From Bacteroidales bacterium (lineage in GTDB: Bacteria; Bacteroidota; Bacteroidia; Bacteroidales; GCA-2748055): 10,401 nt of DNA. This document shows positions 8,051 to 10,401 of this stretch, piece after piece. How positions within the stretch are numbered: the first letter of the stretch is position 1; the number at the start of each line of letters is the position of its first letter. The stretch is taken from positions 1-10,401 of the forward strand of contig JAOZLK010000095.1 in NCBI GenBank assembly GCA_029934875.1. The letters run 5' to 3'. Both the position numbers and the translations under genes were made by a program. The notes under the pieces are model-generated. The model was not told the origin of the DNA, ran no database searches, and saw only the letters and a list, made by a program, of their open reading frames with translations.

Positions 8051-9976
8051 TTACCAAATTATAATTTCCTGCAGACCCGCTTTAAGCTGTTCCAGGGGGC
8101 CAGGCCCGGGATTACTTTGATTCCTTTTTATTCCCAAAAGATCCTGATCAATGATATAAGGGCGTCCATCGGGATGCTCAAAAATAGCTTCAGAAACGAT
8201 GCATGTCCCCAGCATTTCAGTCGTCACAAGCCTGGTTTTCACCTCCTCTGGGCTTTCATCGAATTCCACCCTCAATATTAGTTTATTATCTCTCTCTTCG
8301 ATTTCCACAAGAGGCTGGAAACCGGGAACTTCCTTGTAGTTTTTATCGAATTTGCCAGATTTGGCGCCATGATAGAATAGATTGCCTTCTGCGTAGCTCT
8401 CATAGAGCAAATCATCATATCCCCTTAATCCATAGCTTACTACAACATGCTTGCCAGCCGGATTGGTAAATTCTTCGTCCTTAAAATCTCTGGTTTTGAT
8501 AAAAATATTGTTGTAAAAGCGATTATCTCCTCCGCCAATGTTTTTGAGGGCCTTAACTTTTGTGGAATGTGGCAGGTGATACGGAGTAGACCTGTCAGGA
8601 GTATTAAAGCTCTTGATTCTACCCGCAAACAAATTATGTACAAATGCACCCCCATGCGAGGTTTCCTGCACTGAGAGTCCGGTCTCGGATAAAAAGAGAT
8701 TGTTGTCCACCAGGGTGGGACCATGATTTACTTCACTGAAAAAGTCATGGTGGGAGTTATCATAAAGGATATTTCGGGTCACCCGGGTACCCTGAGCCAT
8801 CCAGTCCAGCCAGATGCCAATAAAGGAACCATGAATTTGGTTGTGCTCCACAAGCATATCAATGGCGGCATGAATCTTGATCCCGGCCATTTCAGCACCC
8901 GAGTAGGTGCGTTTGGTATAAATATCGTAGATATGATTGTTTTGGATCTTGCTGAAAACGGCACCCAGGCTGCCCACCACACCGGCCTGTCCACAATCGC
9001 TGATTACATTGTTCCTTACAATGTGAGAACCTATCTTCTCTTTCGACCAACCCACTTCCAGGGCCCTGAAAATAACTTCATTATAATGGGTGGCTCCATC
9101 TTTCAGCTTATTATTCATCCATACATTTTGTCCGGTTGACCTGTCCTTTCCCAGGGCGATACCTACACTCTTGGAATTGCTCACCCTGTTGTTCTCAATG
9201 ATCCAACCCTTGCTCCAGTGCGTCCCGATAAGTCCTGGCTGCTCTGCTGTTGGTGCTGCCCACTGGGTAGCTGCCTGGCTCATCTCAAAGCCACTGATGC
9301 TGATATAGTTTAGCCCGGGCTTCGAAGGATAGAAACAGGCAGGACGCACATTAATTTCCACCAGCTCCTTGTTAGGATTAAAGTCCTGAAAATTGGCCCA
9401 GATAATGGTTTGCTCCTCTCCCACCTCCGCATACCATGCATAAAGGGAAGTTTCCGGGTATACTGCTTTCTCATGCCTTTTTGGATTAAGCGCTTCTTCC
9501 ATGGAGTTTTGCTCAAACAGGGATTGTCCGTTCAGGAAAACCTCACCTGTATGATGCTTGATCCCCTCCGGATTAAACCAGTCTCCTTCGATCAGATCGG
9601 CGTAAGGATTATAGTCTCCGAAAAGGGAAGAAGGGATTTCCACCTTCCACAGCGACTTCTCTACCTTCTCCCAATCTTTAACTATTTCTGAACCCTTAAC
9701 GACCACCTTCTCTCCAGGGGCAGCCTGGTAGGTAATTCTTGCCAGGTCGTTGGCTCCCCCACGAGGCGGATCAATCCGTTCCCGGTAAATGCCTTCATGC
9801 ACAGTGATTACATCCCCTGGCATTGCAATGTTTGCGGCAGCCTGAATGCTCAGAAAGGGACTTTCAGAGGATCCCGAATTCTGATCATCTCCTGTTTTTG
9901 CCACATGGTATTCTACTGCAAAAACGTGCATACCTGTTAAACACAAGCATAAAAGCAAGAATGCTTTTTTCATCAT
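8051..9976 (-). CDS. GH120 beta-xylosidase-like glycoside hydrolase (right-handed beta-helix)
   Basis: A 641-residue exported enzyme with a Sec signal peptide (cleavage near VFA|VEY, residue 20). The YHVAKTGDDQNSG opening and GDVITVHEGIYRE are typical of parallel beta-helix proteins. The rest follows Thermoanaerobacterium XylC, the characterised GH120 beta-xylosidase, as I recall it: VEINVR-ACFYP; PTAEQPGLIG-HWSKGWIIE (243-261); GWSKEKIGSHIVRNN; DCGQ; AGIKIHAAID; STPYHLPHSTKV; a C-terminus ending in Trp. XylC uses an Asp nucleophile (D382) and a Glu acid/base (E405); the equivalents here are D391 in WLDWMAQGTRV and E415 in FSEVNHGP, both present. GH120 enzymes are retaining and remove xylose from non-reducing ends. 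XylC lacks a signal peptide in my memory, whereas this protein is exported. Two adjacent ATGs (9976, 9973) are possible starts. It sits 8 bp after the upstream sulfatase and 10 bp before the next, embedded in the operon. Activity on another pentose or a modified sugar is possible. Confidence 0.92.
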   Translation of the reverse strand: MMKKAFLLLCLCLTGMHVFAVEYHVAKTGDDQNSGSSESPFLSIQAAANIAMPGDVITVHEGIYRERIDPPRGGANDLARITYQAAPGEKVVVKGSEIVKDWEKVEKSLWKVEIPSSLFGDYNPYADLIEGDWFNPEGIKHHTGEVFLNGQSLFEQNSMEEALNPKRHEKAVYPETSLYAWYAEVGEEQTIIWANFQDFNPNKELVEINVRPACFYPSKPGLNYISISGFEMSQAATQWAAPTAEQPGLIGTHWSKGWIIENNRVSNSKSVGIALGKDRSTGQNVWMNNKLKDGATHYNEVIFRALEVGWSKEKIGSHIVRNNVISDCGQAGVVGSLGAVFSKIQNNHIYDIYTKRTYSGAEMAGIKIHAAIDMLVEHNQIHGSFIGIWLDWMAQGTRVTRNILYDNSHHDFFSEVNHGPTLVDNNLFLSETGLSVQETSHGGAFVHNLFAGRIKSFNTPDRSTPYHLPHSTKVKALKNIGGGDNRFYNNIFIKTRDFKDEEFTNPAGKHVVVSYGLRGYDDLLYESYAEGNLFYHGAKSGKFDKNYKEVPGFQPLVEIEERDNKLILRVEFDESPEEVKTRLVTTEMLGTCIVSEAIFEHPDGRPYIIDQDLLGIKRNQSNPGPGPLEQLKAGLQEIIIW

Positions 9977-9984
9977 AGTTCGTA

Positions 9985-10401
9985 TTAAGGGTTCAATAAC
10001 GATGCTTCAAAATTCCTGTAATCCTGCATTAATTCCTCAACCATTTCAGGCTTTTCTTCGGCCAGGTCATTAGACTCAGTTGGATCGGTCTTCAGATTAA
10101 ATAACTGGATATCCTTATTTGCTTTCTGGGGGACGAGGCCAGGGTAATGTGAAGGATTGGACTGGCCCTCCATCCTGGCAATGATGGTGGTACCATCGGG
10201 TCCTCTGGAATCCTTCCAGGTACTCAAGTCATATTTCCGGCGGCCCCTGGGTTCGCGCACAAAAAGCTTCCAGTCCCCCTTCCGAACCGACATTATGTGC
10301 TCGTTGTGCATGCTGAACACGGGGGCATGGGCTCTATGCTCTCCCTTTAAAATCCCACTGATGTCGTGACCATCGAGTTTTCTTTCACTTTCCGGCCTTA
10401 T
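9985..10401 (-). CDS. Sulfatase, C-terminal part (runs off the right edge)
   Basis: The frame is open to the window edge, giving the last 138 residues of a sulfatase; the first in-frame GTG at 10320 is internal, not a start. The fragment opens with KLDGHDISGILKGE, matching the DG-D--P-L-GE step that precedes the C-terminal subdomain of arylsulfatase A/GALNS-type enzymes. It goes on with IMSVRKGDWKLFV (the usual a-R-GDWKL strand) and ends with LFNLKTDPTESNDLAEEKP, the common -D--E--NLA motif. The active-site half (formylglycine Cys, metal ligands, signal peptide) lies outside, so activity and location cannot be judged. It is the most upstream gene seen here and stops 8 bp before the GH120 start, which makes it part of the same operon. 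It has a longer C-terminal insert than its neighbours (about residues 52-95 of the fragment, from RGRRKYDLSTW). Confidence 0.88.
   Translation of the reverse strand: MRPESERKLDGHDISGILKGEHRAHAPVFSMHNEHIMSVRKGDWKLFVREPRGRRKYDLSTWKDSRGPDGTTIIARMEGQSNPSHYPGLVPQKANKDIQLFNLKTDPTESNDLAEEKPEMVEELMQDYRNFEASLLNP

Noticed and set aside
9985..10320. Separate 111-residue protein starting at a GTG at 10320
   Set aside because: The frame continues upstream without a stop to the window edge and reads as sulfatase sequence, so this is the end of a larger gene.

Overview
The window is a stretch of a bacterial polysaccharide-degradation locus. Seven genes lie head to tail on the minus strand: six sulfatases of the formylglycine-dependent (S1, alkaline-phosphatase fold) type and one glycoside hydrolase that I recognise as family GH120 (beta-xylosidase-like). 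At the other end, the last 69 codons of an aldose 1-epimerase gene (galM-like) enter on the plus strand and converge on the last sulfatase. The host is most likely a member of the Bacteroidota. The reasons are the dense run of exported sulfatases, the mixture of lipoprotein and Sec signal peptides, moderate GC, and starts mostly without a clear Shine-Dalgarno sequence. Genus and habitat (marine, sediment or gut) cannot be told from this window.

Layout in transcription order, right to left: C-terminal part of a sulfatase running in from the right edge (10401-9985); GH120 enzyme (9976-8051); iduronate-2-sulfatase-like S1 sulfatase (8040-6658); second lipoprotein sulfatase (6625-5009); a 90-bp gap holding an odd 32-codon open frame; arylsulfatase A/GALNS-like lipoprotein sulfatase (4918-3449); Sec-exported sulfatase (3459-1816, overlapping the previous gene by 11 bp); last sulfatase (1805-219) with a CxPAR instead of a CxPSR active-site motif. 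The galM-like gene ends at 211, only 7 bp from the stop of that last sulfatase. Spacings of 8, 10, 32, 90, -11 and 10 bp argue for one operon whose promoter and first genes lie to the right of the window.

Working together, the sulfatases would strip several chemically different sulfate esters from a carbohydrate, and the GH120 enzyme would remove terminal beta-linked xylose or a related sugar once it is exposed. The epimerase, if it belongs to the locus, would interconvert the anomers of the released aldose. This fits a sulfated, xylose-containing polysaccharide such as those of algae, but the substrate is an inference. No SusC/SusD pair, regulator or sulfatase-maturating enzyme is inside the window, so the locus is incomplete here. 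I see no RNA genes, CRISPR arrays, insertion sequences or large repeats.
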